Shown: positions 1 through 7,510, counted from the first letter of the stretch. The stretch: 11,669 nucleotides of DNA from Hyphomicrobiales bacterium (GCA_023266695.1 JAHFPO010000054.1:1-11669); one strand, 5' to 3'. The notes: generated by a model from the sequence alone, not told the origin. Numbers and translations: made by a program.

Positions 1-506
1 GGGGTTGCAAGGATGCTCTCGATCTTTTCCAATGCTTCCACGGTCTCGAGCAGCGCAAAGGCGAGGCTGAATTCGTTGGCACGGTGCAGATATTGGGTGC
101 GGTCGAGGCCCGACAGGCCGAGCGCGGTATGCGGCCCCCAGCTGCGTCCACCCGCCGGCGGAAACTTGGTCGCGTCGACCAGCGCCTTTGCATCGGCGGC
201 GGTATTGACCATGGGCATGATCACGGCGCCCGCCCCGGCGTCGAGCGCGCGACACGCCAGCGCATGATCGCTCAGCGGCACCCTCACCGCCACCGATAGT
301 CCACAAGCGTCAGCGGCGGGGATGCAAGCGACGAGGTCGTCGTACGAGCACAGCCCGTGCTGGAAATCGAAGGTAACCGAGGAGAAGCCCGAACGGGCGA
401 GTTCCTGGAGGACGGCGGGATGCGCCAGCGTCACCCATGCGTTGAATACGGTCTCGCCAGCGCGCAGTCGGCCGGCTAGCCCGAGGGGAGCGGCAATTTC
501 GGCCAT
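1..506 (-). CDS. HpcH/HpaI-family class II aldolase (partial, runs off left edge)
   Basis: N-terminal 168 residues of a metal-dependent aldolase of the HpcH/HpaI family, which splits 2-keto-3-deoxy or 4-hydroxy-2-oxo acids into pyruvate plus an aldehyde in the cytosol. I read it by translating the reverse strand from the ATG at 506. Seen: FDFQHG at residues 46-51, AVRVP at 73-77, GAGAVIMPMV at 91-100, GRSWGP at 120-125 and LLETVEAL at 152-159. Compared with E. coli HpaI (catalytic His45, pyruvate-binding Arg70, metal ligand Glu149), the matching residues are His50, Arg75 and Glu154, a constant offset of five, so the active site looks intact as far as it is visible. The start lies 30 nt after the zeta-subunit gene on the same strand, so the two are probably co-transcribed; the ribosome site is weak. 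The substrate cannot be told: 4-hydroxy-2-oxoheptanedioate and 2-dehydro-3-deoxyglucarate aldolases look alike at this level. Confidence 0.85.
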   Translation of the reverse strand, partial: MAEIAAPLGLAGRLRAGETVFNAWVTLAHPAVLQELARSGFSSVTFDFQHGLCSYDDLVACIPAADACGLSVAVRVPLSDHALACRALDAGAGAVIMPMVNTAADAKALVDATKFPPAGGRSWGPHTALGLSGLDRTQYLHRANEFSLAFALLETVEALEKIESILAT

Positions 507-536
507 GGAAAGTCTCGAATTCGGTCGACAACCGGC

Positions 537-863
537 TCAACGCCCGGCCTTGATCTCCTCGATCGCCTTGGCCAGCAAATCGTCCATCATGCGCCGGATC
601 TGTTGTTCCGACACATCGGTCAGACCCTTGGCGTCGAAATCCTTGCGCAGCTTGCGGTAGACGTCGTTGTCGCCCGCTTCCTCGAAGTCGGCAATGACGA
701 CGGCCTTGGCGTAGGAATCAGCCTCGGCGCCCTTGAGCCCGAGCTTGTCGGCCGCCCACAGGCCCAGGAGCTTGTTGCGCCGGGCATTGGCCTTGAAGCG
801 CAGCTCCTCGTCGTGGGCGAATTTCTTCTCGAAGCCTTCCTCGCGCTTGTCGAATGTGGTCAT
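537..863 (-). CDS. F1-ATPase inhibitor zeta subunit (DUF1476)
   Basis: A 108-residue protein of the DUF1476 family, known in alphaproteobacteria (studied in Paracoccus) as the zeta subunit. Its N-terminal segment enters the F1-ATPase and blocks ATP hydrolysis, comparable in role to mitochondrial IF1. Seen: the family N-terminus FDKREEGFEKKFAHDEEL (residues 4-21), then FKANARRNKLLGLWAADKLG (23-42), a mid-section VVIADFEEAGDNDVYRKL (55-72), and a C-terminal helix ending MDDLLAKAIEEIKAGR. The length matches the family. The reading frame stays open far upstream, but I chose the ATG at 863 because the family begins there and a good GGGAG ribosome site sits just before it. The upstream extension has no family resemblance. 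The leader contains an 8-bp hairpin close to the ribosome site. It is divergent from purC and is followed by the aldolase gene. Confidence 0.93.
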   Translation of the reverse strand: MTTFDKREEGFEKKFAHDEELRFKANARRNKLLGLWAADKLGLKGAEADSYAKAVVIADFEEAGDNDVYRKLRKDFDAKGLTDVSEQQIRRMMDDLLAKAIEEIKAGR

Positions 864-877
864 CGGCTCCCTGCTCC

Positions 878-899
878 AGGCGGCCGCGTGAGGCCGCCT
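878..899 (-). other. Leader hairpin before the zeta-subunit gene
   Basis: Perfect 8-bp inverted repeat: AGGCGGCC at 878-885 and GGCCGCCT at 892-899, with a 6-nt loop. On the minus strand it lies in the untranslated leader, ending 14 nt before the ATG at 863 and directly beside the GGGAG ribosome site. No U-run follows, so it is not a standard terminator. It might modulate translation or protect the 5' end; that role is inference. Confidence 0.4.
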
Positions 900-917
900 T
901 CGCCGCCAAGGACGCCT

Positions 918-946
918 TGCATATAGGGCCGCCAGCGCTGGATCAA
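918..946 (-). promoter_or_regulatory. Candidate promoter for the zeta-subunit/aldolase unit
   Basis: On the minus strand TTGATC (946-941) is followed by TATATG (925-920, spacing 15) or TATGCA (923-918, spacing 17). The position would give a leader of roughly 50 nt to the ATG at 863. The match to the sigma-70 consensus is moderate, and the call rests on pattern reading only. Confidence 0.3.
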
Positions 947-1287
947 CTGCATCGCCCGATCGGGTGGAACCCACGAGGATCGCGCTAACCATCGGTCTCG
1001 TTCCCGAATCGGGCGGTGACCTGATCAAAGCCATCTTCTTCGCCTGCGACCATCCGTTCGATTCCCTAGGTCTCGGGGAGAGGGCCGGCATGCCCGGCTG
1101 CCCACAGGCGTTGCATTGTGCTCGCGAATCCGATCGGCTAGTGTCCGCCATGAGGTCGCGCGCGGTGCAAGAGAAGCCGCTCCTGCCTGACGGCACCGTT
1201 ACGCAGCCCCGCCTGACTGGTTTGCGCGGGTGAGTCTCATCGGAGTCCTCGCCGACAATGGATTTTCTGAAACCACGGTACACCCCC

Positions 1288-2052
1288 ATGAGCCGTCGTC
1301 GCAAAATTTACGAGGGCAAGGCGAAGATCCTGTACGAGGGACCCGAGCCGGCCACCTTGATCCAGCATTTCAAGGACGATGCCACCGCCTTCAATGCCAA
1401 GAAACACGAAATCGTGGATGGCAAGGGCGTGCTCAACAACCGGATCTCGGAATACGTGTTCCAGCGCCTGAACGAGATCGGCGTGCCCACCCATTTCATT
1501 CGCCGCCTCAACATGCGCGAGCAGCTGATCCGCGAAGTCGAGATCATTCCGCTCGAGGTGGTGGTGAGGAACGTCGCGGCGGGCTCGATGGCGACCCGAC
1601 TCGGCATCGAGGAAGGCACCCAGTTGCCGCGCTCGATCATCGAATTCTATTACAAGAACGACCAGCTCGGCGATCCGATGGTGTCCGAGGAGCACATCAC
1701 CGCCTTCGGCTGGGCTACGACCCACGAGATCGACGACATCATCGCGCTCGCCACCCGGGTCAACGATTTCCTCTCCGGCCTCTTCCTCGGCATCGGCATC
1801 CGCCTGGTCGATTTCAAGATCGAGTGTGGCCGGCTGTGGGAAAACGACATGATGCGCATCGTCCTCGCCGACGAGATCAGCCCCGACACCTGCCGGCTGT
1901 GGGACATCAAGACCAACGAGAAGCTCGACAAGGATCGCTTCCGCCGCGACCTCGGCGGGCTGATCGAAGCCTATACCGATGTCGCGCGCCGGCTCGGCAT
2001 CATGGCGGAGAACGAGCCGCCGCAGGGCCGCGGCCCCGTGCTGGTGCAGTAG
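1288..2052 (+). CDS. purC: Phosphoribosylaminoimidazole-succinocarboxamide (SAICAR) synthase
   Basis: Cytosolic enzyme of de novo purine synthesis that joins CAIR and aspartate with ATP to make SAICAR. The 254-residue product shows the family landmarks: KIYEGKAKILYEG at residues 6-18 (nucleotide-binding start), GKGVLNNRISEY at 46-56, PLEVVVRN at 88-95, GTQLPRSIIEFYYK at 110-123, LVDFKIECG at 173-181 and DEISPDTCRLWD at 195-206. Length and sequence fit the single-domain bacterial type. I chose the ATG at 1288 because alphaproteobacterial relatives start with MSRRRKIYEG or similar. An in-frame ATG at 1258 adds ten residues and has a GGAG about 12 nt upstream, so it remains possible; the site before 1288 is weak. 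It is the first gene of purC-purS-purQ, which supports common control of the purine genes. Confidence 0.96.
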   Translation: MSRRRKIYEGKAKILYEGPEPATLIQHFKDDATAFNAKKHEIVDGKGVLNNRISEYVFQRLNEIGVPTHFIRRLNMREQLIREVEIIPLEVVVRNVAAGSMATRLGIEEGTQLPRSIIEFYYKNDQLGDPMVSEEHITAFGWATTHEIDDIIALATRVNDFLSGLFLGIGIRLVDFKIECGRLWENDMMRIVLADEISPDTCRLWDIKTNEKLDKDRFRRDLGGLIEAYTDVARRLGIMAENEPPQGRGPVLVQ

Positions 2053-2077
2053 GCCCGGCCGCCGTCCTGCGTTCCGG

Positions 2078-2096
2078 CGGGGGCTCTCGGCCCCCG
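2078..2096 (+). other. GC hairpin between purC and purS
   Basis: CGGGGGC (2078-2084) and GCCCCCG (2090-2096) form a 7-bp stem with a 5-nt loop in the 67-nt gap between purC and purS, ending 10 nt before the GGGAG ribosome site of purS. No U-run follows. It could stabilise or partly attenuate the transcript; the structure is seen and the role inferred. Confidence 0.4.
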
Positions 2097-2119
2097 TCGC
2101 CGTTTCGGGAGCGACCACG

Positions 2120-2362
2120 ATGAAAGCGCGTGTGACGGTCACCCTGAAGCCGGGCGTGCTCGACCCGCAAGGCAAGGCGATCGAGGGCGCGCTGAAGTCG
2201 CTTGGAATAGAAGGCGTTGCGAGCGTGCGCCAGGGCAAGGTGTTCGACATCGAACTTGCGGCGAAGGACAAGAAGACGGCCGAGGCCGCGCTCAAGAACG
2301 CCTGCGAGAAACTCTTGGCCAATACGGTGATCGAGAATTATCGCGTCGAGGTGCTGGGTTGA
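2120..2362 (+). CDS. purS: Phosphoribosylformylglycinamidine synthase subunit PurS
   Basis: Small (80 aa) cytosolic subunit that bridges PurL and PurQ in the FGAM synthetase complex. It occurs in bacteria whose PurL lacks the fused glutaminase and N-terminal domains. Seen: the family opening KARVTVTLKPGVLDPQGKAI at residues 2-21, SLGIEGVASVRQGKVFDIEL at 27-46, and the closing CEKLLANTVIENYRVEV. The ATG at 2120 is preceded by GGGAG with 8-nt spacing; the frame is open further upstream into purC, but that part does not resemble the family. Only four bases separate its stop from purQ, so the two are probably translationally coupled, which fits equimolar assembly of the complex. Confidence 0.96.
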   Translation: MKARVTVTLKPGVLDPQGKAIEGALKSLGIEGVASVRQGKVFDIELAAKDKKTAEAALKNACEKLLANTVIENYRVEVLG

Positions 2363-2366
2363 AGCC

Positions 2367-3068
2367 ATGAAATCCGCGGTCATCGTCTTCCCCGGCATCA
2401 ATCGCGAGCGCGACATGGCACGCGCCCTGAGCCTCGTCTCCGGCCGCGAGCCGGAGATGGTCTGGCACGCAGCGACAGCGCTGCCAGCAGGCATCGATCT
2501 CGTGGTGCTGCCCGGCGGCTTCTCCTATGGCGATTATCTGCGCTGCGGTGCGATCGCGGCGCGCGCGCCGATCATGGATGCAGTGCGCGCCCATGCCGGC
2601 AAGGGCGCCCTGGTGCTCGGAATCTGCAATGGATTCCAGATCCTGTGCGAGGCGGGTCTTCTGCCGGGCGTGCTCATGCGCAACACGCGGCTCAAGTTCA
2701 TCTGCAAGGAGGTCCATCTGCGTGTCGAGCGTTCCGACACGCCGTTCACTCGCGGCTACAACGCCGGCGACGTCGTCCGCATGCCGGTCGCCCACGGCGA
2801 AGGCAATTATATCGCCGACGAGGCGACCATCGCCCGGCTGGAAGGCGAGGGCCGCGTGCTCTTTCGCTACGTCGCGCCCGACGGCTCGCTCGATCCGGAA
2901 TTCAACTTCAACGGCGCGACCCACGCGATGGCCGGCATCGTCAATGAGGGTGGCAATGTGATGGGCCTGATGCCGCATCCCGAGAACCACGTCGATCCCG
3001 CCATCGGTCCGACCGACGGGCGCGGGCTGTTCGCCGGGCTAATGGAACACGGGTCGCGGGCGGCCTAG
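2367..3068 (+). CDS. purQ: Phosphoribosylformylglycinamidine synthase subunit PurQ (glutaminase)
   Basis: Class I glutamine amidotransferase subunit of FGAM synthetase. It hydrolyses glutamine and passes ammonia to PurL for conversion of FGAR to FGAM. The 233 residues show VLPGGFSYGDYLRCGAIAA (47-65), the nucleophile elbow LGICNGFQIL with Cys87 (84-93), the VAHGEGNY block (141-148) and LMPHPENH with His204 and Glu206 (201-208), so the Cys-His-Glu triad is complete. Near the N-terminus it reads FPGINRERD where many PurQ proteins read FPGSNCDRD; I believe the variant is usual in Bradyrhizobium-like relatives. It starts four bases after purS. Unlike the compact arrangement of many genomes, purL does not follow directly: about 900 bp with an unrelated gene intervene. 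Confidence 0.97.
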   Translation: MKSAVIVFPGINRERDMARALSLVSGREPEMVWHAATALPAGIDLVVLPGGFSYGDYLRCGAIAARAPIMDAVRAHAGKGALVLGICNGFQILCEAGLLPGVLMRNTRLKFICKEVHLRVERSDTPFTRGYNAGDVVRMPVAHGEGNYIADEATIARLEGEGRVLFRYVAPDGSLDPEFNFNGATHAMAGIVNEGGNVMGLMPHPENHVDPAIGPTDGRGLFAGLMEHGSRAA

Positions 3069-3147
3069 GGCTGCCGCAAGACTCGCCCCACATTGCTGCG
3101 AATGAATCCCCGCCCACGGCTGTCGGGTCGTGGCAGAAGACACGCTA

Positions 3148-3178
3148 TTAGATTGTATTATTATAATAATATATCTAA
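3148..3178. repeat. AT-rich interrupted palindrome upstream of the secreted-protein gene
   Basis: A perfect 16-bp palindrome of A and T only (3156-3171) is flanked by a second matching pair, TTAGAT at 3148-3153 and ATCTAA at 3173-3178. Together they form a 31-nt interrupted palindrome in otherwise GC-rich DNA. It contains a perfect TATAAT (3162-3167), and TATGAT follows at 3184-3189. No good -35 is visible at the right distance. It is placed to act as an operator or promoter for the gene starting at 3222; that role is inferred. Confidence 0.55.
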
Positions 3179-3221
3179 AGTTGTATGATCGCGAATGGCC
3201 GTAAATCGAGGGGGGATTCTT

Positions 3222-3752
3222 ATGCGCTCTTCAAGAACTTCAATCGCGGCAGGCCTCGTTTCCGCCTGGGTGCTGGCCGCAACCGCCGGTCCGGCTTGGT
3301 CAGACAGCCAGACCGTCCAAGCCAGCGTAACCCTGCAGGGTATCGCCAGCAGCGGCATCATCGTCGGACTTCGGACATCGGACATCGGGGCCGCGTTCCA
3401 CACCTGCACCACCACCAGCTCGGGCGGCGGCTGCACGGTCTCCGACAACCAGAGTTCGATTCCCAAAAACATCGGCAACATCATCTGCCTACCGAGCACG
3501 GTCGGCGCTTATAGTATCGATGCTGCGTGCTCGATGCTGCTCACCCAGAATTCAGGCAGCTGTCAGAAAAATTCTGCTCCGTCGAATTGCAACCAGCCCC
3601 AGGGCAGCTACAGCTCGGTTGCTCCAGATTGTAATTACCGGACGTCGAGCAATGCAGGCACGGCGGCAAGCTGGACATGGACCCTGGTGAACAGCAGTGG
3701 TCAAACGACGCTTAAATGTGCGCAGACCGGTTACCAGGGCACCGCCCCGTAG
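3222..3752 (+). CDS. Secreted cysteine-rich protein of unknown function
   Basis: I do not recognise the family. The 176-residue product has a clear Sec signal peptide: a basic start MRSSR, a hydrophobic core from about residue 8 to 23 and a likely cut after AWS (residues 25-27). The mature part is rich in Ser, Thr, Gly and Asn and holds eight cysteines (62, 71, 89, 103, 114, 123, 137, 166), an even number consistent with up to four disulfides after export to periplasm or outside. There is no lipobox and no transmembrane segment beyond the signal. The ATG at 3222 has a strong purine-rich ribosome site (AGGGGGG) ending 7 nt upstream; an ATG at 3195 would put nine residues before the signal and is less likely. 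The gene sits between purQ and purL, has visibly lower GC than both, and is framed by an AT-rich palindrome and a strong hairpin, suggesting an insertion with its own control. Confidence 0.75.
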   Translation: MRSSRTSIAAGLVSAWVLAATAGPAWSDSQTVQASVTLQGIASSGIIVGLRTSDIGAAFHTCTTTSSGGGCTVSDNQSSIPKNIGNIICLPSTVGAYSIDAACSMLLTQNSGSCQKNSAPSNCNQPQGSYSSVAPDCNYRTSSNAGTAASWTWTLVNSSGQTTLKCAQTGYQGTAP

Positions 3753-3841
3753 CATTGAAGCTCGCCCGCATCCGCAGTCGCAGATCCGGATCGATCCGAT
3801 TCGCGCATACTCGAGTCCTAATGCCGTCCACGTCTTCGATT

Positions 3842-3870
3842 CCGGCATCCACCTAAAAAGTGGATGCCGG
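3842..3870 (+). terminator. Strong hairpin downstream of the secreted-protein gene (possible terminator)
   Basis: Perfect 11-bp stem: CCGGCATCCAC (3842-3852) and GTGGATGCCGG (3860-3870), with a 7-nt loop CTAAAAA. It lies 89 nt after the stop of the secreted-protein gene and about 100 nt before purL. No T-run follows on either strand, so it may be a Rho-assisted terminator, an RNA-stabilising stem or part of a dispersed repeat. A separate perfect 12-bp palindrome, CGGATCGATCCG, lies at 3787-3798. Confidence 0.45.
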
Positions 3871-3902
3871 GTTGGGGCGTGACGAGTTGAGACTTTGGGC
3901 CG

Positions 3903-3919
3903 TTGGTATTTGGTATAGA
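3903..3919 (+). promoter_or_regulatory. Tandem TTGGTAT repeat and possible -10 upstream of purL
   Basis: TTGGTAT occurs twice head to tail (3903-3909, 3910-3916), and the second copy runs into TATAGA (3914-3919), a fair -10 match. No convincing -35 at standard spacing is visible. Because purL is cut off from purQ by another gene, it plausibly has its own promoter here; that is inference. Confidence 0.25.
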
Positions 3920-3973
3920 GATCGGGTAGCGAATAGAGTCTCCCGCACCCGATCCAGCCGTGAACGCCCGCCC

Positions 3974-6181
<2,208 letters not shown>

Positions 6182-6201
6182 GCGGTGCCGGAGGCCCGCC
6201 A

Positions 6202-6441
6202 ATGGCAATGGATGCCCGCGATATCGAACGCCTGATCCGGGAGGCGATCCCCGACGCTTCCGTCGAGATCCGCGACCTCGCCGGCGATGGCGACCATTAT
6301 GCCGCCACGGTCGTCGCCGAGAGTTTTCGCGGAAAAAGCCGGGTCGAGCAGCATCAGATGGTCTATGCTGCGCTCAAAGGCTCGATGGGCGGCGCGCTCC
6401 ATGCGCTCGCCTTGCAGACGGCAACTCCCAGCGGGCGCTGA
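6202..6441 (+). CDS. BolA-like protein (BolA2/IbaG type)
   Basis: A 79-residue BolA-family protein. Members of this subtype bind a CGFS monothiol glutaredoxin through a shared [2Fe-2S] cluster and act in iron-sulfur trafficking or iron sensing in the cytosol. Seen: an N-terminal helix MAMDARDIERLIREAIPDA, the short loop GDGDHY (28-33), FRGKSRVEQHQMVYAAL (42-58) with the conserved His51, and a C-terminal stretch with His67. The His in the GDGDHY loop and the late His are candidate cluster ligands by comparison with BolA2-type proteins. GGAGG at 6190-6194 with 7-nt spacing fixes the start at 6202. It lies 20 nt after purL and 29 nt before the glutaredoxin gene, the partner expected from the family. 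Confidence 0.93.
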   Translation: MAMDARDIERLIREAIPDASVEIRDLAGDGDHYAATVVAESFRGKSRVEQHQMVYAALKGSMGGALHALALQTATPSGR

Positions 6442-6470
6442 GACGGCCCGTTCAGAACGGAACCTGGGAC

Positions 6471-6809
6471 ATGAGCATCAAGGAGTTCATCGACAAGGAA
6501 GTGAAATCGAACGACGTCGTGCTGTTCATGAAGGGTACGCCGCAGTTCCCGATGTGCGGCTTCTCCGGGCAGGTCGTTCAGATTCTCGATCATCTCGGCG
6601 TGTCCTATAAGGGCCTGAACGTGCTCGACTCCGACGAGCTCCGGCAGGGCATCAAGGCTTATTCGAACTGGCCGACCATTCCCCAGCTTTATGTGAAGGG
6701 CGAGCTGGTGGGCGGCTGCGACATCGTTCGCGAAATGTTCCAGGCGGGCGAATTGCAAACGATGTTGAGAGGCAAGGGCGTGCCACTGCGCGAACGCGCG
6801 CAAGCCTGA
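6471..6809 (+). CDS. grxD: Monothiol glutaredoxin, CGFS type (Grx4/GrxD)
   Basis: A 112-residue single-domain monothiol glutaredoxin. This class binds a [2Fe-2S] cluster through the CGFS cysteine plus glutathione and hands clusters to target proteins, often as a complex with BolA. Seen: VVLFMKGTPQFPMCGFSGQ (16-34) with Cys29, NWPTIPQLYVKGELVGGCDI (66-85) containing the cis-proline TIP motif and the GGCD glutathione-contact motif, and a short basic C-terminus. The length is normal. The ATG at 6471 is the family start; the same frame stays open back into purL, but that part is not glutaredoxin. It follows bolA directly and is the last gene before a strong terminator. Confidence 0.96.
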   Translation: MSIKEFIDKEVKSNDVVLFMKGTPQFPMCGFSGQVVQILDHLGVSYKGLNVLDSDELRQGIKAYSNWPTIPQLYVKGELVGGCDIVREMFQAGELQTMLRGKGVPLRERAQA

Positions 6810-6837
6810 TTCCCGGTCGCGGGGCTCAAATCCGACA

Positions 6838-6860
6838 AAGGCCGCCCAAGGGGCGGCCTT
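6838..6860. terminator. Bidirectional intrinsic terminator after grxD
   Basis: Perfect 10-bp stem AAGGCCGCCC (6838-6847) and GGGCGGCCTT (6851-6860) around a 3-nt loop, 28 nt after grxD. The stem ends in A and T, giving a short U tail in both directions: weak on the plus strand, TTT on the minus strand. It lies between convergent units, so it can serve both grxD and the membrane-protein gene ending at 6940. Confidence 0.75.
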
Positions 6861-6939
6861 CGCGTATTCTGACTTTCGTCAATGTAGTTAGGCGCCGATC
6901 TTGCACCCTGGCGAGACGCGGGAAAGTACGATTCCGCGC

Positions 6940-7170
6940 CTATTTACGCTTCATGATGAAGTAGACCAGCGCTAGAACGATCGCCATTCCGACCAGGCTC
7001 GAGGTCGGCACCGCATTCGAAAACTTGATGACGTTGTCGGCGACCGAAGTGACGAAGACACCCGACCCCTGACCCAGGATCAGATAGATCAGCACGATCG
7101 AGAGTACGGTCAGGAATCCGAGCTCTACGAAGGCCCGCAGGAACCGTATTGCCTTTTCCAGAAAGATCAT
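6940..7170 (-). CDS. Small membrane protein, paralogue A (unknown function)
   Basis: A 76-residue protein I cannot assign to a named family. It opens with a basic amphipathic stretch MIFLEKAIRFLRAF, then a hydrophobic segment at about residues 14-33 ending at Gly33, a middle region GVFVTSVADNVIKFSNAV (37-54), a second hydrophobic segment at about 56-73, and a basic tail KRK. This predicts a two-helix hairpin in the inner membrane. It is a clear paralogue of the protein encoded at 7277-7510: F10, A13, E16, G18, L30, G33, F39 and V43 fall at identical positions, and LVG recurs one residue apart. The ATG at 7170 has AGAGG nearby upstream. An in-frame ATG at 7233 would read through a strong hairpin and add 21 non-hydrophobic residues, so I reject it. 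It is downstream of its paralogue in the same orientation. Confidence 0.7.
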   Translation of the reverse strand: MIFLEKAIRFLRAFVELGFLTVLSIVLIYLILGQGSGVFVTSVADNVIKFSNAVPTSSLVGMAIVLALVYFIMKRK

Positions 7171-7188
7171 GATGGCTCGCCTCTGAAT

Positions 7189-7217
7189 TGTTGGGTGGGG
7201 AATATCCCCACCCAACA
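7189..7217 (-). other. 13-bp hairpin between the two membrane-protein genes
   Basis: Perfect inverted repeat, arms 7189-7201 and 7205-7217 with a 3-nt loop. On the minus strand it lies between the stop of paralogue B and the start of paralogue A, ending 18 nt before the ATG at 7170. No U-run follows in the minus direction. Likely roles are stabilising the upstream message or partial termination; the role is inferred. Confidence 0.65.
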
Positions 7218-7246
7218 TCGTCGAATTGCTCAATCGCGTCTAGTGA

Positions 7247-7266
7247 ACTGACGAAAGCGCGTCAGT
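7247..7266 (-). other. 7-bp hairpin just after paralogue B
   Basis: ACTGACG (7247-7253) and CGTCAGT (7260-7266) with a 6-nt loop, starting 10 nt after the stop codon of the gene at 7277-7510. No U-run follows on the minus strand. With the larger hairpin at 7189-7217 it makes a pair of stems in the gap between the paralogues. Confidence 0.4.
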
Positions 7267-7276
7267 GTCGCACGAT

Positions 7277-7510
7277 CTAGCCGATCGAGCGTTTCGAGAA
7301 CAGCCAGAGGATAAAGCCGAGAACGATCAACCCGACCAGTCCGTTGGCACCGAGGTCTTTCACGAGCGCGATGATATTGCCGACCACGCCGCCGAAGAAT
7401 GGTAGGTTGGAGCCGACCAGCAGCGCCGCCACGATGGCCAATGCAAGGAGCATCAGGCCGATTTCGGTCAATGCTGCGATGAAGCTCTTCACGCTTCTTA
7501 CTGCGTCCAT
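7277..7510 (-). CDS. Small membrane protein, paralogue B (unknown function)
   Basis: A 77-residue protein with the same plan as its neighbour at 6940-7170: an N-terminal amphipathic stretch (MDAVRSVKSFIAAL), a hydrophobic segment at about 16-33, a middle loop SNLPFFGGVVGNIIALVKDL (34-53), a second hydrophobic segment at about 57-71, and a basic end FSKRSIG. Glu16, just inside the first segment, and Gly33, at its end, are shared with the paralogue. The ATG at 7510 has an excellent ribosome site, AGGGGAG with 8-nt spacing. Its GC content looks lower than that of the pur genes. A two-helix inner-membrane hairpin is predicted; no enzyme, toxin or channel signature is recognised. A toxin, channel or stress-membrane role would be speculation. 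Confidence 0.75.
   Translation of the reverse strand: MDAVRSVKSFIAALTEIGLMLLALAIVAALLVGSNLPFFGGVVGNIIALVKDLGANGLVGLIVLGFILWLFSKRSIG

Larger units (their letters stand above)
864..1287. other. Divergent intergenic region between the zeta-subunit gene and purC
   Basis: About 420 nt between two divergently transcribed genes. It holds the leader hairpin and candidate promoter described for the minus-strand gene, and a small hairpin GCCGG/CCGGC at 1084-1098. I found no convincing -35/-10 pair for purC, no riboswitch-like architecture and no tRNA. Frames are open on both strands (plus 964-1233; minus upstream of 863), but their translations look like random GC-rich sequence and have no ribosome site worth trusting. 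Confidence 0.5.

Noticed and set aside
1055..1070. GTTCGATTCC resembling a tRNA T-loop (a similar one occurs near 3457)
   Set aside because: The flanking bases do not form the 5-bp T stem and no acceptor, D or anticodon arms are found around either copy.
964..1233. Open frame of 89 codons on the plus strand in the purC upstream region
   Set aside because: The translation resembles no family, has no ribosome site, and lies in GC-rich DNA where long open frames arise by chance.
864..1304. Long in-frame upstream extension of the zeta-subunit gene on the minus strand
   Set aside because: The family starts at the ATG at 863 with a good ribosome site; the extension is low-complexity, arginine-rich and would overlap purC.
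2391..2420. PurQ reads PGINRERD instead of PGSNCDRD, a possible lost residue
   Set aside because: The catalytic Cys-His-Glu residues are intact and, from memory, this variant is usual among Bradyrhizobium-like PurQ proteins.
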